Shown: positions 25,076 through 33,959 of the stretch, in pieces
How the letters are laid out: the number at the start of each line of letters is the position of its first letter
Numbering within the stretch: position 1 is the first letter of the stretch
Position numbers and translations under genes: made by a program
Assembly: GCA_021849075.1 (NCBI GenBank)
Contig: JAJZTH010000015.1
Span: 1-64,000, forward strand
Source: Pseudomonadota bacterium
GTDB lineage: Bacteria; Pseudomonadota; Alphaproteobacteria; Sphingomonadales; Sphingomonadaceae
Length of the DNA: 64,000 bases
Reading direction: 5' to 3'
The notes under the pieces: model-generated
What the model was told of the DNA's origin: nothing
The model's input: only the letters and a program-made list of their open reading frames with translations
The model's database searches: none

Positions 25076-25906
25076 ATGAGTTTTGATAGAGGTCGCCGCG
25101 GCGGGCGCGGCAAGGACAAGCGCGACGGTTTCGGCGACGACAATTTCTATGATTCGGGCAGCCGCGGCGGTTTCGGCGGCGGCTTCGGCGGCGGTGATCG
25201 CTTCGGCGGTGGCGGCGGCTTCGGCGGCGATCGTGGAGGTTTCGGCGGCGGTGATCGCGGCGGCTTCGGTGGCGGCGGCGGTGGTCGCGGCTTCGGCGGC
25301 GGCGGCGGTGGTTTCGGCGGCGGTGGCGGCGGTGGTCGCGGCATGCCTGCCCAGGTCGTCGGCGAAGGCAAGGGCGTTGTTAAGTTCTTCAACGGCCAGA
25401 AGGGTTTCGGCTTCATCGTTCGTGATGACGGCGGCGAAGACGTTTTCGTGCACATCAGCGCCGTCGAACAGGCTGGCCTGACCGGTCTGGCCGAAGGTCA
25501 GCAGCTGGGCTTCACGCTGGTCGATCGCGGCGGCAAGGTGTCGGCGACCGATCTGGTGATCGACGGCGAACCGCTCCCCGTCGTGGAACGCGCCCCGCGC
25601 GAACCGCGTGAACCCCGCGCCGGTGGTTTCGGCGGCGATCGTGGCGGCTTCGGCGGTGGTGATCGTGGTCCGCAGCGTCAGCTGACCGGCGAACGCTCCA
25701 GCGGCACGGTGAAGTTCTTCAACGCGATGAAGGGCTTCGGCTTCATTCAGCGCGATGACGGCCAGCCCGACGCATTCGTTCACATCAGCGCCGTCGAACG
25801 CGCTGGCATGGGCGCCCTCAACGAAGGCGACCGTCTCGACTTCGAACTGGAAGTCGATCGTCGCGGCAAATATGCTGCGGTGAATCTCCAGTCGAAGGCC
25901 GACTGA
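25076..25906 (+). CDS. double cold-shock-domain protein with glycine-rich N-terminus
   Basis: 276 residues. Residues 1-90 are a low-complexity Gly/Arg/Phe tract made of GGFGGG and DRGGFGGG repeats. Two cold-shock domains follow: the first (about 98-165) has GVVKFFNGQKGFGFIVRDDG and DVFVHISAVE, the second (about 210-272) has GTVKFFNAMKGFGFIQRDDG and AFVHISAVE, joined by another Gly/Arg linker. Both RNP motifs look intact, so it should bind single-stranded RNA or DNA and act as an RNA chaperone. The glycine-rich arm is like those of RGG-type proteins and may promote condensation. A strong terminator follows. Confidence 0.9.
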   Translation: MSFDRGRRGGRGKDKRDGFGDDNFYDSGSRGGFGGGFGGGDRFGGGGGFGGDRGGFGGGDRGGFGGGGGGRGFGGGGGGFGGGGGGGRGMPAQVVGEGKGVVKFFNGQKGFGFIVRDDGGEDVFVHISAVEQAGLTGLAEGQQLGFTLVDRGGKVSATDLVIDGEPLPVVERAPREPREPRAGGFGGDRGGFGGGDRGPQRQLTGERSSGTVKFFNAMKGFGFIQRDDGQPDAFVHISAVERAGMGALNEGDRLDFELEVDRRGKYAAVNLQSKAD

Positions 25907-25947
25907 ACGACCTAGGAATCATCCCTGTTAATAGGGGAGAGGATGCA

Positions 25948-25980
25948 GGGGCTGCTCGAAAGAGCGGCCCCTTTTTCTTT
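25948..25980 (+). terminator. strong rho-independent terminator of the cold-shock gene
   Basis: Ten-base stem GGGGCTGCTC/GAGCGGCCCC (one G-T pair) with a GAAA tetraloop, followed by TTTTTCTTT. Confidence 0.92.
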
Positions 25981-26101
25981 GCGAAAAGGCCGAAAGAGGG
26001 AAGACGCCCGCCTCCCATCGCCATCCCGAACCATCCAACAGGCGCACGCCGCTATCCCGGAGATGCCGGGGAATAATGGTATTTAGGGTGGAAACACGAC
26101 A

Positions 26102-26210
26102 TAAGCCCCTCCCCTTCAGGGGAGGGGACGGGGGTGGGGGCTATCCGCCTGACACAGCGCTTTTAGGCACGCCCCCACCCCAACCCCTCCCCTGAAGGGG
26201 AGGGGCTAAG
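26102..26210. repeat. REP-like composite inverted repeat
   Basis: Two arms, 26102-26141 and 26170-26210, are inverted copies. Each arm contains its own hairpin (CCCCTCCCC-TTCA-GGGGAGGGG type) plus a flanking GGGGTGGGGG block. Such paired G-rich palindromes recur between genes in sphingomonad genomes and are probably non-autonomous repetitive elements. Confidence 0.75.
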
Positions 26211-26658
26211 ACTGTCCGCTTTTGGCCGCTAGCCGCCATCTCTCTTTCGTCATGCCGTGCCTGACCCTGTCCTACATGCCCGCACGCGGCTATTGCCTGA
26301 CTCTCATTGGCTATATGCGAGAAGTTAGAGAATTTCCGCCGATGGTCGGAACTGCGCCACCACTTGCTGGCCTACAGCCCCGCAATTTGCGATGGCATTC
26401 CCAGCTCTTTTCATTGTTGATGCGTTTCGCTGCCTTGGTTTCGTCAAAGGCGACAAAAATGCACGCACGCCGCGCTTCTCTCGTCGCTTCATCCTCGTCA
26501 GCAGTCCCGCTTCTCTCATCATGCCGGAGCCATCGGCAGGCCCGACCCGGCGGCATCCCACCTGCCTTCCGACCGCCACGGAATGGCGCTCCCCCGTCAG
26601 CCACCCGTCCGCATGACGCCCATTATCTGAGACGCCCGCCGCGTGGGCGGCGCAGATC
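26211..26658. other. intergenic stretch without a supportable gene
   Basis: About 450 bases between the REP-like element and the 11-bp array. Open frames cross it on both strands, but their products are low-complexity, Ser/Arg/Pro-rich and without recognised domains or ribosome sites. I see no tRNA, promoter or terminator that I can support. It may contain decayed sequence. Confidence 0.5.
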
Positions 26659-26768
26659 TGTCGCGCCGATGACGCGCCCATGTCGCCTTATTGTCGCGTC
26701 GCTGTCGCCTTATTGTCGCGTCGATGGCGCAGCACTGTCGCGTCGCTGTCGCCTTCCCGTCGCGTGGC
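26659..26768. repeat. tandem array of ten 11-bp units
   Basis: Ten adjacent 11-base units. In order: TGTCGCGCCGA, TGACGCGCCCA, TGTCGCCTTAT, TGTCGCGTCGC, TGTCGCCTTAT, TGTCGCGTCGA, TGGCGCAGCAC, TGTCGCGTCGC, TGTCGCCTTCC, CGTCGCGTGGC. Units 3-4 and 5-6 form a near-perfect 22-base repeat. The period is close to one helical turn. It lies 55 bases beyond the 3' end of the histidine kinase gene at 26824. A related TGTCGCGTCCC at 26801 is out of phase. Confidence 0.85.
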
Positions 26769-26823
26769 GCGCAAACGGGCCTGCGACACTGTGAACTTCG
26801 GTTGTCGCGTCCCGTTCGCGGCT

Positions 26824-28212
26824 TCAGCCCGGCAGCACCAGGCTCGCCTCCAGCCCGCCTTCGGGCCGGTTGCTCAGCCGCAATTCGCCCTGATGTTCGG
26901 CCATGATCGCTCGCACCAGCGCCAGCCCCAGCCCCGCGCCGCCCGTCTCCCGATTGCGCGATCCTTCCAGCCGCGTGAACGGCTCCAGCATCTCGGCCAT
27001 GCGGTCCTCCGCAATGCCCGGTCCGTCATCGGCCACTGCAATGCGGATCATGCCCGCTTCATGGCTCACCGACACATGCGCCCGTTCGCCATAGACGATG
27101 GCGTTTTCAATGAGGTTGCGCACGGCCCGCCTTATCTGCTGCGGCCGCACAAAGGCGACGGCGCGGTCGCTGTCGGCCATGTCCACCGGCGATCCCAGTT
27201 CGATGAAATCCTCCACCACCGCATCGGCCAGCGCGGCAAGATCCACCTTCTGCGGGCTTTCCGTGCTGCGTCCGGCGCGGGCGAGCGAGAGAATATCCTC
27301 CAGCATGCGGTTCATCTCGTCGATCGTTTCGGACATGCGGGCGCGCTCGCCCTCATCCTCCACCGATTCGGTGCGCACCCGCAGCGATGCGAGCGGCGTG
27401 CGCAGATCATGGCCGATCGCGCCGAGCATCCGGTCCTTCTCGTCCAGCATGGCGATGATGCGCGCGCGCATCGCATTGAACGCCATGGTCAGGTCGCGTA
27501 CGTCGCCGGGGCCGCGCTCGTCCACCGGATCGGCGGCGCCGGTTTTGGCGAATTGCTGGGCCGATCCGGTCAGCTGCTTCATCGGCCGCGCCATCCGGCG
27601 GCCGACCCACAGCAGCGGCGCCAGCACGATGACATACAGGATCAGCGTCTGCCCGATCAGCCAGCCGCCAAAGCGCGCCGGCCGATTGCCGGTGCGCGCT
27701 TCGGCCGTCACCCATTTGCCCGGTTCATATTCGACCGCCAGCCGCAGCCGCCCGACCCGGTGGTCGCGCGGCATTTCGCCGGTGGCGCGGCTGCGAATCT
27801 TTTCCCATCGGCGCAGGGGCATGATGCGGCTGTCTTCGACCGCGGCGACCGAGTGGACGGTCAGGCCGATATCCTCGAACATCGCCTGCGCCCGGGATTC
27901 GACGTCGGGCCGCGCCTTGCCGTCCAGCACCGGCCGAGTGGTGGAAAAGCTGATGTTGCGCCGATCGCCGCCGTCCCGATCGCGATCTTCATTGCCCTGC
28001 CGTCCACCCCGGTCCGGCCCGCGATCCGGCCGGGCGTCCAGCGCGTTGATGACGCGATAGACGGCGGGCGCCGTCTGCCCGGTCAGCTCCACCCGATTGC
28101 GCTCGCGCAGCAGCAGGGCGAAATTGATCGCCTGCGCCACGAACAGGCCGATCGCCACCAGCAGGATGATCTGGCCGACCAGACTTTGCGGCCAGAGGCG
28201 CAGCTTTTTCAC
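26824..28212 (-). CDS. EnvZ-type sensor histidine kinase
   Basis: 462 residues: membrane helices at about 10-33 and 186-210, a periplasmic sensor between them with an unusual Arg/Asp/Gly-rich stretch (RGPDRGGRQGNEDRDRDGGD), a HAMP domain, an H-box AIGHDLRTPLASLRVR, N-box VRNLIENAIVYGE, DDGPGI and GLGLALVRAIMAEH. The start is GTG, overlapping the regulator stop (GTGA); an upstream ATG would lie inside the regulator gene and is rejected. It is co-translated with the OmpR-type regulator, its partner. Signal unknown. Confidence 0.92.
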   Translation of the reverse strand: MKKLRLWPQSLVGQIILLVAIGLFVAQAINFALLLRERNRVELTGQTAPAVYRVINALDARPDRGPDRGGRQGNEDRDRDGGDRRNISFSTTRPVLDGKARPDVESRAQAMFEDIGLTVHSVAAVEDSRIMPLRRWEKIRSRATGEMPRDHRVGRLRLAVEYEPGKWVTAEARTGNRPARFGGWLIGQTLILYVIVLAPLLWVGRRMARPMKQLTGSAQQFAKTGAADPVDERGPGDVRDLTMAFNAMRARIIAMLDEKDRMLGAIGHDLRTPLASLRVRTESVEDEGERARMSETIDEMNRMLEDILSLARAGRSTESPQKVDLAALADAVVEDFIELGSPVDMADSDRAVAFVRPQQIRRAVRNLIENAIVYGERAHVSVSHEAGMIRIAVADDGPGIAEDRMAEMLEPFTRLEGSRNRETGGAGLGLALVRAIMAEHQGELRLSNRPEGGLEASLVLPG

Positions 28213-28931
28213 AGTTTGCGCACCTCGGCCGACAATGTGTATCCGCCGCCCCATACGGTCTTGATCAGCGTCGGGTTCTTGGGGTCCGGTTCGATTTTCT
28301 TGCGCAGGCGGCTGATCTGATTGTCGATCGCCCGGTCGAAGGCGTTCGCTTCCCGCCCCTGCGTGATGTCGAGCAACTGGTCGCGGCTCAGCACCTGATT
28401 GGGTCGCGTGGCAAAGGCCAGCATCAGATTATATTCGGCGGTCGACAGCGGCAACGACACGCCCTCGCTGTCCACCAAAGTCCGCTCCTGCGCTTTCAGC
28501 AGCCATCCGGCAAAGGCGTAGCTGGCCCCGTCGGGCGCGGTGACGCGCTGGCCGCCAGTGGCGACGCGGCGGAAGATCACCTTGATCCGGGCGACCAGTT
28601 CGCGCGGCGAAAAGGGTTTGAGGACATAATCGTCCGCGCCCATTTCCAGCCCGACGATGCGGTCCGTCTCTTCGGACTTGGCGGTCAGCAGGATGACGGG
28701 AATCTCGCTCGTCTCGCGGATATGGCGGCACAGCGACAGACCATCCTCACCCGGCATCATGATGTCCAGGATGACCAGGTCGATCGCATTGGCGCTCAGG
28801 CGCAACCGCGCTTCGGCCGCATTTTCGACGGCAGTGACGCGAAATCCGTTGCGCGACAGATATTGCGCCAGCGGTTCACGGATCGAACGCTCGTCATCGA
28901 CGAGCAGGAGATGGGGACGGTCGCTCATCAT
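28209..28931 (-). CDS. OmpR-family response regulator
   Basis: 240 residues: a receiver domain (acidic VDDER, phosphoacceptor Asp in VILDIMMPG at about residue 56, Lys in VLKPFSP) and an OmpR-type winged helix (LSTAEYNLMLAFATRPN, DRAIDNQISRLRKKIE, VWGGGYTL). The start has two ATGs; the second gives MSDRPHL. It is the first gene of a two-gene operon with the kinase. The EF-hand gene upstream is transcribed the same way, but a 136-base gap separates them. Confidence 0.93.
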   Translation of the reverse strand: MMSDRPHLLLVDDERSIREPLAQYLSRNGFRVTAVENAAEARLRLSANAIDLVILDIMMPGEDGLSLCRHIRETSEIPVILLTAKSEETDRIVGLEMGADDYVLKPFSPRELVARIKVIFRRVATGGQRVTAPDGASYAFAGWLLKAQERTLVDSEGVSLPLSTAEYNLMLAFATRPNQVLSRDQLLDITQGREANAFDRAIDNQISRLRKKIEPDPKNPTLIKTVWGGGYTLSAEVRKL

Positions 28932-29067
28932 GCCTGTCTGTCATGGCTTTCAAAAGGTTGAAAGGGCGAAGGCGATAAGGGGGCAATCCTTCGCCCTTCC
29001 GGGTGCGGGCGGCGGGTCAGCACAGGTCAGGGGAGGGGAAGCCCTGCACCATCCGCCGCCCATGGGT

Positions 29068-29712
29068 TCAGTCGGCTGGCGGGGGCGGCGGGGCGTCATG
29101 GCCCGGGCCGCGCTTGCCCATGGGGCCGCGCATCTGCGGGCGCGCCGCCTTCATTTCGTCGGCGGTGACGAAACCGTCCTTGTTGGCGTCGGCCTTGTCG
29201 AACATCGCCAGCGGGCCAGCCATGAATTCGGCCTTGGTGATGGCGCCATCCTTGTTCGCGTCACCAAAGCCCGGGCCGCCACGTATCATGCCGTGGCCGG
29301 GACCGCGATGGCGTCCCTTGCCCCAGCCGCGCCCGTCCGGCTTGCCGGCTTCGTCGCGCTTGTCGGCGCGGGCCTTATGGCCGGCCGCGAACTCGGCCTT
29401 GCTGATCTGACCATTTTTGTCGGTGTCGAGCGCGGCGAAGCGCGCGTCCTGCCGCTGCTGGCGCTTGAGATCGCGGTCCTTCTGCGTCAACTGGCCATCA
29501 TGGTCGACGTCCATCTTGGCGAAGCGGGCTTCCAGCGCGGCGGTCAGTTCCGCCTTGCTGATCTTGCCATCCTTGTTGGCGTCAGCCATGGCCATCATGC
29601 CGCCACGCGGGCCGCCCTCGGCGCCCGGCTGGGCATAGACGACATGGGTTGCCGCGATCCCGCCGACGAACAGCGATCCGACCGCGACGGTGGTGAAAAA
29701 TTTGCGGAGCAT
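29068..29712 (-). CDS. periplasmic EF-hand calcium-binding protein
   Basis: 214 residues with a signal peptide (about 1-26, cleaved near VYA-QP). Five EF-hand loops are visible: DANKDGKISKAE, DVDHDGQLTQKD, DTDKNGQISKAE, DANKDGAITKAE and DANKDGFVTADE. All keep Asp at positions 1, 3 (Asn or Asp) and 5 and Glu or Asp at 12, so Ca2+ binding is likely. A Gly/Arg/His linker (GWGKGRHRGPGHG) lies between loops three and four and the tail is poly-proline. ATG 29712 follows GGAAACTGGA; a longer frame reaching 29937 would run through a large inverted repeat and is rejected. Confidence 0.88.
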   Translation of the reverse strand: MLRKFFTTVAVGSLFVGGIAATHVVYAQPGAEGGPRGGMMAMADANKDGKISKAELTAALEARFAKMDVDHDGQLTQKDRDLKRQQRQDARFAALDTDKNGQISKAEFAAGHKARADKRDEAGKPDGRGWGKGRHRGPGHGMIRGGPGFGDANKDGAITKAEFMAGPLAMFDKADANKDGFVTADEMKAARPQMRGPMGKRGPGHDAPPPPPAD

Positions 29713-29852
29713 GTCCAGTTTCCTTCCAATGTCTTCCTGAACGGCGATGCCGCCGTCCTTGAAGACGCTTATGAAAGGAAACTGTCCCGCAGATGTGTCA
29801 CGCCGCCGATTTGTTTGTCGCAAACTGTAACGGGCATCTTTGTTGGAGAACC

Positions 29853-29928
29853 GCACCGGCCCGCTCCCCCTCCCGACCTCCCATCCAGGATATACTGTGG
29901 GAGGTCGGGAGGGGGAGCGGGCCGGTGC
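29853..29928. repeat. 31-bp perfect inverted repeat
   Basis: Arms 29853-29883 and 29898-29928 are perfect 31-base complements around a 14-base loop; the arm core reads CCCGCTCCCCCTCCCGACC. It begins nine bases past the argG stop and lies 141 bases upstream of the EF-hand gene, which reads in the same direction. It may end argG transcription although no T-run follows; the sequence type is that of a sphingomonad dispersed repeat. Confidence 0.85.
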
Positions 29929-29937
29929 CGCACTCAA

Positions 29938-31158
29938 TCAAGCGCGATCGCGCCGCCCCAGCAAACGAAGCCGCAGCGCGTTGAGCTTGATGAAGCCCGC
30001 CGCATCGCGCTGGTCATAGGCGCCGGCATCGTCTTCGAACGTCACGACCTTCTCGCTGTACAGCGAATAAGGCGACTTGCGACCAACGACATAGACGCCG
30101 CCCTTGTACAGCTTCAGGCGAACGGTGCCCGTCACCTTCTCCTGGCTGTAATCGATCGCGGCCTGCAGCATCTCGCGCTCGGGCGAGAACCAGAAGCCGT
30201 TATAGATCAGCTCTGCATATTTGGGGGCCAGCTCATCCTTCAGATGCGCCGCGCCCCGATCGAGCGTCAGCTGCTCGATGCCGCGATGGGCAAGGTGATA
30301 GATGGTGCCGCCCGGCGTTTCATACATGCCGCGCGACTTCATGCCGACGAAGCGGTTCTCGACCAGATCGAGCCGGCCAATGCCATGCTTGCGGCCATAG
30401 TCGTTCAGCGTTTCCAGCAGGGTCGCGGGCGACATGCCGACGCCATTGATCGCCACGCCATCGCCGTGTTCGAAATCGATGGTGATATATTCCGGCGCAT
30501 CGGGCGCGTCTTCCGGGTTCACCGTGCGCGAATAGACATAGTCCGGGGTTTCTTCCCACGGATCTTCCAGAACCTTACCTTCCGAAGAAGTATGCAGCAT
30601 GTTCGCATCGGTCGAGAAGGGGCTTTCGCCACGCTTGTCGCGCGGAATGGGAATCTGGTGCTTTTCAGCAAATTCGATCAGCTTGGTGCGGCTGGCCAGA
30701 TCCCATTCGCGCCAGGGCGCGATCACCTTGATGTCCGGGGCGAGGCCATAATAGCCCAGTTCGAAGCGAACCTGGTCGTTGCCCTTGCCGGTCGCGCCAT
30801 GCGACACCGCGTCTGCGCCCACCATTTTGGCGATCTCGATCTGGCGCTTGGCGATCAGCGGCCGGGCGATCGATGTGCCGAGCAGATACAGGCCTTCATA
30901 CAGCGCATTGGAGCGCATCATCGGGAAGACATAATCCTTCACGAATTCTTCGCGCAGGTCGTCGATGAAGATATGCTCTTCCTTGACGCCCATCAGCCGG
31001 GCCTTGGCGCGGGCCGGCTCCAGCTCTTCGCCCTGACCCAGATCGGCGGTGAAGGTGACGACCTCGCACTGATAGGTTTGCTGCAACCATTTCAGGATCA
31101 CGCTGGTATCGAGACCACCGGAAAAGGCGAGGACGATGCGGTTGATCTTGTCGGACAT
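29938..31158 (-). CDS. argG: argininosuccinate synthase
   Basis: 406 residues, the normal ArgG length, joining citrulline and aspartate with ATP in arginine synthesis. Visible are the PP-loop [25 protein letters not shown], the citrulline/aspartate-site [17 protein letters not shown], and [18 protein letters not shown] 31158 gives the standard MSDKINRIV start; the frame extends 29 codons further but that part is unlike ArgG. The upstream 140 bases hold a hairpin that ends the neighbouring minus-strand gene. Confidence 0.97.
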   Translation of the reverse strand: MSDKINRIVLAFSGGLDTSVILKWLQQTYQCEVVTFTADLGQGEELEPARAKARLMGVKEEHIFIDDLREEFVKDYVFPMMRSNALYEGLYLLGTSIARPLIAKRQIEIAKMVGADAVSHGATGKGNDQVRFELGYYGLAPDIKVIAPWREWDLASRTKLIEFAEKHQIPIPRDKRGESPFSTDANMLHTSSEGKVLEDPWEETPDYVYSRTVNPEDAPDAPEYITIDFEHGDGVAINGVGMSPATLLETLNDYGRKHGIGRLDLVENRFVGMKSRGMYETPGGTIYHLAHRGIEQLTLDRGAAHLKDELAPKYAELIYNGFWFSPEREMLQAAIDYSQEKVTGTVRLKLYKGGVYVVGRKSPYSLYSEKVVTFEDDAGAYDQRDAAGFIKLNALRLRLLGRRDRA

Positions 31159-31246
31159 GGGCGGGCGACTCTTTTCGTGCAGGAAGGACGCGGAAACTTT
31201 GCGCGCGCCCGGTATCAGGCAAGCCGCCAAAGCGCAACCGGACATG

Positions 31247-31274
31247 ATGAAAGCCGGGCGTGGATGCGCCCGGC
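31247..31274 (-). terminator. probable terminator between the Ala/Pro-rich gene and argG
   Basis: Eight-base stem GCCGGGCG/CGCCCGGC (31253-31260 with 31267-31274) and a six-base loop, followed on the minus strand by TTTCATCAT. It is placed to end the gene terminating at 31299. Confidence 0.55.
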
Positions 31275-31298
31275 TTCCTGTACGCTGGGAGTAGGGGA

Positions 31299-32276
31299 TC
31301 AGCGGGTCCGTGGCTTCAGGAAGCCGGGACGCGGGCGATCCGAACCAAAGCGATAGACGGTCTGGCTGCGGTCCAAGGCTGAAGCCAGCGACGAGGCCGG
31401 AGCCGGTTCTGCGTCCATGGTCTGCGGCGCCCGGTGCGGCATGTGCGCCGCTTCCCGCTGCGCCAGCAGGAACTTGGCGCGACGCAGGCGTTTTGCCCGC
31501 GTGGTGAACGGATTGTCCACGCTTGGGGCCGCCGCGACCATGGCCTCCAGCATCGATCCTGCCGGGGCCATCGCCGCGCGTTCAACGGCCAGCTGCACGG
31601 GTTCCCTGACAGTCGGCGGCGGCGCCATGGCTGTAGGAGTGATCACCGGGGCAGCATCGGTCATGACTTCTTCATGGTCCTCGTTCGGACGGCGGCGACG
31701 CATCAACGCCGTGCCGCCAAGTCCAAGCAGCAGCAGCGCGCCGCCACCCATCGCCCACAGCAGCGCATTGTCTGCGCGGGCTGTCTCGACGGGCGCTGTG
31801 TCGGCGGCCGTCGGCGTTGCTGTCGCAGGCGCTGTCGCAGCCGCTACAGCTTCCGCCGGGAGTGGTGCGGGGGCGGCCGTTTCAACGGGTGCGGCTGCTA
31901 TGGGGGCTGCCCTGTCTTGCTGCGGCGCCGAGCGTTCAGCCACGGCTTGGGCGCTTGGCGCGCTGCTAGCCTGCTGGCGCGCAGCGCGGCGCGGCTGGGC
32001 CTGTTCTGCTTCCACGGCGGCCGTTGCAGCGGCGATGCGTTCATCGATCGGGGGTGTCGCCTGCACCATCGGCTCACCCGGCGTAAAGATCGGCGCGGTG
32101 GCGGCAGGGGGCGCCTGCATGGGCGCTGCAGCAGCGGGGGCTGCGCTCTCCGGCGCAGTCGTCGGGATCGCCGGTGGGATCACGACCGTTTGCGCGAGCA
32201 GCGGGGTTGCACTCAAAGCCAGAACAGCGGCAATCGCGGCCCTGGCGGGGCGGATGTTGCGAATATGTCCAGTCAT
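31299..32276 (-). CDS. Ala/Pro-rich envelope protein with signal peptide and C-proximal membrane anchor
   Basis: 325 residues. A signal peptide (about 1-28, [12 protein letters not shown]) is followed by about 140 residues of low-complexity Ala/Pro/Thr sequence, a membrane helix ([23 protein letters not shown]) with a positively charged stop RRRRP, and a cytoplasmic tail containing [20 protein letters not shown]. The tail motif looks conserved rather than random. The layout suggests a periplasmic spacer tethered to the inner membrane. ATG 32276 is preferred over 32309. No known domain; function unknown. Confidence 0.7.
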   Translation of the reverse strand: MTGHIRNIRPARAAIAAVLALSATPLLAQTVVIPPAIPTTAPESAAPAAAAPMQAPPAATAPIFTPGEPMVQATPPIDERIAAATAAVEAEQAQPRRAARQQASSAPSAQAVAERSAPQQDRAAPIAAAPVETAAPAPLPAEAVAAATAPATATPTAADTAPVETARADNALLWAMGGGALLLLGLGGTALMRRRRPNEDHEEVMTDAAPVITPTAMAPPPTVREPVQLAVERAAMAPAGSMLEAMVAAAPSVDNPFTTRAKRLRRAKFLLAQREAAHMPHRAPQTMDAEPAPASSLASALDRSQTVYRFGSDRPRPGFLKPRTR

Positions 32277-32403
32277 AGTGAAGGATAAACCTATGGCCGG
32301 GCAATTCATCCCGATGATCGGATCGAAATTGAGACGAGCAGAGCGAGTGTTGCGCTGTAATGATCAGTATGAACATTCGTTCATCGTGACATGAATGCAG
32401 TAT

Positions 32404-32637
32404 TTACGAAATTACATAGCTGACCGGAGGAAGTTGCTGGTCTGACTTTGGTGAATTTGGATCATTGTCTAATTTTGCGCCATTCAATATAGATATGCGC
32501 TTCTTTTCTTCCTCCGCGTCACTGGCGCGCTGTGCTTTCGTGCGGCCATATTTTGCGCGATTGGCGTCCGCCTGCCGGGCCTTTTCCGCCCGCGCTTTCG
32601 TCTTTCGCGCCTGACGCAGATTGATGACGTTGCTCAT
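32404..32637 (-). CDS. DUF4169-family small protein
   Basis: 77 residues. The start SNVINLRQARKTKARAEKAR and the following ANRAKYGRTKAQRASDAEEE match the pattern of DUF4169 proteins, small highly charged helical proteins of alphaproteobacteria. The tail after ILNGAKLDND is longer than usual (about 18 residues). ATG 32637 gives the family start; an upstream frame to 32739 overlaps the divergent LacI gene. Function not known. Confidence 0.82.
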   Translation of the reverse strand: MSNVINLRQARKTKARAEKARQADANRAKYGRTKAQRASDAEEEKKRISILNGAKLDNDPNSPKSDQQLPPVSYVIS

Positions 32638-32728
32638 GCCGACAGCATAAGGCGGCTGGCCGCGTCTTGCCAAGGGGCGCGGAAACCGGGCATGACAACC
32701 TTTTCCCAGCGTCCCGGGGCGATTTTTC

Positions 32729-33724
32729 ATGACAAGCATTCACGACGTTGCCGCCCTGGCCAAGGTTTCGATCAAGACGGTGTCGCGCGTCGTCAACAGC
32801 GCGCCCAATGTCAGCCCCGAATTGCGCGATCGGGTGCAGGCGGCGATCAGCGAACTGGGCTATCGCCCCAACCAGTCCGCACGGCGACTGGCTGGCGGGC
32901 GGTCCTTCATGATCGCCTTCCTCTATAATAATCCGGCGCCCGGCTATGTCAGCCGCATTCAGATCGGCGCGGCATGGCGCTGTCGCGAACTGGGCTATCA
33001 TCTGGTGGTGGAACCGATCTCGCCGGGCGGTGAGGAGCGGTTCGACGTGCTGGAGCGACTGGTCGCGGCGCTTCGCCCTGATGGTGTGCTGCTGGTGCCG
33101 CCCCTTTCGGATGACGAAGGGCTGTTGGCCCGTCTGGCGGAAATGAAGCTGCCCTGTGCGCGCATCGCCGGGTCGATCGAAGCGCCCAGCTTCACGATCC
33201 GCACGCCCGAACATGCGGCTGGGCGGATGATGGCTGATCATTTGATCAGCCTTGGCCATCGTCGTATCGGCGTCATCACGCCGCCGGCGACCCACCATGC
33301 CGCGCTGCGCCGGGTTGAGGGGTTTCGCGAAGGGCTGGCCGATGCGGGCATTGCGCAGGACGAGGCTTTGTTCGTACCCGGCCAGTTTGATTTCGCATCC
33401 GGAATCGAAGCGGGCGAGACGTTGCTGGCCCTGTCCAGCCCGCCCACTGCGGTCTTCGCCACCAATGACGAAATGGCGCTGGGCGTCCTGACACTGGCCC
33501 ATCGCATCGGACTGCGCGTGCCGGAGGATCTGTCAGTGACGGGTTTTGACGATACGACCGCCAGCCTCACATCCTGGCCGCCCCTGACCACCATGCGCCA
33601 GCCGCTGGAGGATATGGGCCGCACCGTGATCGAGGCGCTGGCCGCGGGTCCGGTGGAAGCCCCGGAATTTCAGTTCACGTTGATCGAACGGGGCAGTTCT
33701 GGGCCGCCGGCAAAATCGGGATGA
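32729..33724 (+). CDS. LacI-family transcriptional regulator
   Basis: 331 residues: a LacI helix-turn-helix (IHDVAALAKVSIKTVSRVVN, hinge NQSARRLAGG) and a periplasmic-binding-like effector domain (from about 60; HAAGRMMADHLISLGHRRIG, VFATNDEMALGVL, VTGFDDTTAS). It should repress sugar-utilisation genes, but no such genes flank it, so its targets are elsewhere. It diverges from the DUF4169 gene by 91 bases and ends ten bases before tRNA-Gly. Confidence 0.92.
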   Translation: MTSIHDVAALAKVSIKTVSRVVNSAPNVSPELRDRVQAAISELGYRPNQSARRLAGGRSFMIAFLYNNPAPGYVSRIQIGAAWRCRELGYHLVVEPISPGGEERFDVLERLVAALRPDGVLLVPPLSDDEGLLARLAEMKLPCARIAGSIEAPSFTIRTPEHAAGRMMADHLISLGHRRIGVITPPATHHAALRRVEGFREGLADAGIAQDEALFVPGQFDFASGIEAGETLLALSSPPTAVFATNDEMALGVLTLAHRIGLRVPEDLSVTGFDDTTASLTSWPPLTTMRQPLEDMGRTVIEALAAGPVEAPEFQFTLIERGSSGPPAKSG

Positions 33725-33733
33725 GGGAAAGTC

Positions 33734-33807
33734 TGGAGCGGGTAGCGGGGATCGAACCCGCATCACAAGCTTGGAAGGCTAGTGCTCTACCATTGAGCTA
33801 TACCCGC
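33734..33807 (-). tRNA. tRNA-Gly (TCC anticodon)
   Basis: Acceptor GCGGGTA pairing with TACCCGC, D-arm GCTCAATGGTAGAGC, anticodon loop CTTCCAA (anticodon TCC), T-loop GGTTCGATCC and encoded CCA (33734-33736). A standard 74-base tRNA, just beyond the LacI gene on the opposite strand. Confidence 0.97.
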
Positions 33808-33959
33808 TTTTCAACGACTTAGCCTCATCGGCGACCATCGCAGTCCGGCGGCGTGCGCGCGTTTCTGCTTGGTGCGCAGGCCGATTGCCACACTTGCCTG
33901 CCTCTGGTCAACGTGCCTGCACCAGATATTTGCAACTTTGTGGCGCAGCATGACGGCCA

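Noticed and set aside
25160-25345. Apparent tandem DNA repeat (GGCGGT/GGCTTC)
   Set aside because: It is the coding of the glycine-rich arm of the cold-shock protein, not a separate element; no CRISPR-like spacing.
26222-26794. 190-residue frame in the gene-free stretch
   Set aside because: Ser/Arg/Pro-rich product, runs through the 11-bp array, no ribosome site or domain.
29713-29937. 75-residue N-terminal extension of the EF-hand gene
   Set aside because: It translates the 31-bp inverted repeat and lies before a good signal peptide start at 29712.
28657-31356. 899-residue frame on the plus strand
   Set aside because: Antisense shadow of the response regulator, EF-hand gene and argG, all clear on the minus strand.
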